From Deltaproteobacteria bacterium UBA796 (GTDB lineage Bacteria > Myxococcota_A > UBA796): DNA of 15,947 bases. The notes under the pieces are model-generated. The model saw nothing but the letters and a program-made list of their open reading frames with translations, was not told the DNA's origin and did not search any database. The stretch spans positions 1 to 15,947 of the forward strand of contig DBIS01000371.1 in assembly GCA_002296975.1 (NCBI GenBank), read 5' to 3'. Made by a program: the position numbers and the translations under genes. This document shows positions 14,952-15,947 of the stretch, one piece after another. How positions within the stretch are numbered: the first letter of the stretch is position 1; the number at the start of each line of letters is the position of its first letter.

Positions 14952-15947
14952 GCCAAAGCCTTAAGGGCAGCGTCTTTGTCTTCGGGGCGAACATAAAGCC
15001 GGCCGACGCACCGCTCATTTTGATAGCGCTCAAAGATGGCAGTGGCCTCCTCTACCCGCTGAACCTGTGCCGAACTTTGATGCATATCCAACACGTAAAT
15101 CGGCGGCATACCCGGCTTTCTATGCGCAGACACCACCCCATGCCCAGGCACCGCGCTGGCCTCAATCCCCACCGAAGTCAATCGCTCTAAACACGCCCCC
15201 AAGCGTCGGTCACCATCGAGACCGAAACCTTCGAAAACGGCCTTCAGTGGACGATATTCGACGATTCTTCGCGCCCATTCATTGTCGGACCCACGCAGGT
15301 GCGCCATCAGCTGGGCATCATCGGTACGCCGGTACGCCTCCAAGTCCGGTGGCAGCTCGTATTGGCAACCCGAAGACTGTATATAGAGCTTGAGCATTTC
15401 CTCGTAGGCTACGGATTTTTGATGGAAGTACACCATCACGAACATATGAAATCGAGCGATCATAAAGTCGTCGAATGCGTACAAAGCCCGGCGATCGATG
15501 GCCAGTGACACCCGGCCCCGCTCATCGACGTGCCGCGTCATATTGCTGATCAACCAATGCACATCGGTTTGACCATATTGTGCCCCGGTAAAATAGGAGT
15601 CGCGAACCAGATAATCGAGGCGATCTGCGTCGAGATCAGAGCTGATCAACTGCGACATCAGATACCGTAAATCGAAACCCTGATGGACAAAAAAGTCATC
15701 GTCTATCTTCACCTCATGAGAGACGAGACGGGCGACATGCTCTGGTTCGAACCCAAAGTTTTGGCGAATCACATCGGCCATCGAAGACTGGGTAAGGATG
15801 GCGACGGTGTAGTCCTCATGGGTGGCGCGTTCGTCGATTCGGTGGGCCACAGCCTCGGGGTTGTAGCAACGAATATCGAGCGCGCGCAATGGGGGCATCG
15901 CAAACTCAGCGGCATGAGAGAAAGGCGCATGGCCAAGGTCGTGGCAC
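14948..15947 (-). CDS. HD-domain phosphohydrolase (COG1078 type), N-terminus outside the window
   Basis: The frame is open to the right edge; the ATG at 15898 is internal because codons upstream of it read CHDLGHAPFSHAAEF, the HD metal-binding motif of this family. About 332 residues are present. Other family marks are THEDYTVAIL, LVSHEV and the strongly conserved SSDLDADRLDYLVRDSYFTGAQYGQTD. These place it in the group of HD-superfamily phosphohydrolases related to dNTP triphosphohydrolases and SAMHD1. Metal-dependent hydrolysis of a phosphorylated nucleotide is likely, but whether it is a dNTPase is not known for most bacterial members. The missing part should contain the first metal-ligand His and 40 or more residues. 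It converges on nfu with a 4-bp overlap of stop codons. Confidence 0.92.
   Translation of the reverse strand, partial: CHDLGHAPFSHAAEFAMPPLRALDIRCYNPEAVAHRIDERATHEDYTVAILTQSSMADVIRQNFGFEPEHVARLVSHEVKIDDDFFVHQGFDLRYLMSQLISSDLDADRLDYLVRDSYFTGAQYGQTDVHWLISNMTRHVDERGRVSLAIDRRALYAFDDFMIARFHMFVMVYFHQKSVAYEEMLKLYIQSSGCQYELPPDLEAYRRTDDAQLMAHLRGSDNEWARRIVEYRPLKAVFEGFGLDGDRRLGACLERLTSVGIEASAVPGHGVVSAHRKPGMPPIYVLDMHQSSAQVQRVEEATAIFERYQNERCVGRLYVRPEDKDAALKALA

Overview
The window is a densely packed piece of chromosome. It is moderately GC-rich by eye, has almost no intergenic space, and no gene-free stretch reaches 300 bases. The organism is probably a Gram-negative bacterium of the Myxococcota or another delta-proteobacterial-type lineage. 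Three things suggest this: a MopE-type Asp/Cys-rich metal-binding motif protein, a membrane-anchored Ser/Thr kinase with a PEGA-like tail, and small lipoprotein-like genes. This assignment is inference; there is no rRNA or other marker to settle it. I see no rRNA, tRNA, insertion sequence, prophage or CRISPR array.

Layout. (1) 1-1242, plus strand: 3' part of a secreted MopE-motif / beta-propeller-like protein. (2) 1264-3842, minus strand: a tight three-gene cluster reading cyclophilin, deoC, deoA. DeoA and DeoC belong to deoxynucleoside catabolism (nucleoside to deoxyribose-1-P; deoxyribose-5-P to acetaldehyde plus glyceraldehyde-3-P). The mutase DeoB that would join them is not in the window. 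DeoC carries an N-terminal amphipathic helix plus linker that resembles a bacterial-microcompartment encapsulation peptide. (3) 3931-4395, plus strand: low-molecular-weight tyrosine phosphatase, divergent from the cyclophilin. (4) 4422-7880, minus strand: argS followed by the Ser/Thr kinase. (5) 7990-11668, plus strand: pyruvate dehydrogenase E1-alpha, E1-beta and lipoyl E2, plus a small envelope protein at the end of the cluster. No E3 gene is present. (6) 11659-12267, minus strand: a flavin-reductase-like protein. Divergent from it, at 12305-12628, is a small helical putative lipoprotein. (7) 12601-14308, minus strand: an extended SDR epimerase/reductase followed after 1 nt by a lipoprotein that looks like an M28 peptidase without its metal-binding residues. 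(8) 14391-14951, plus strand: an NFU1/NfuA-type Fe-S carrier. (9) 14948 to the right edge, minus strand: an HD-domain phosphohydrolase whose N-terminus lies outside the window.

How the genes relate. The pdh cluster makes acetyl-CoA from pyruvate. The Nfu protein is plausibly linked to it because NFU-type carriers supply clusters to lipoyl synthase, which modifies E2. The kinase gene and the tyrosine phosphatase gene converge 26 nt apart, but nothing shows that they act together. Three convergent gene pairs overlap at their 3' ends (by 10, 28 and 4 bp), so bidirectional transcript overlap is likely. Most of the window is housekeeping. The items most worth checking are the DeoC N-terminal extension, the apparently non-catalytic M28-like lipoprotein, and the small envelope proteins.
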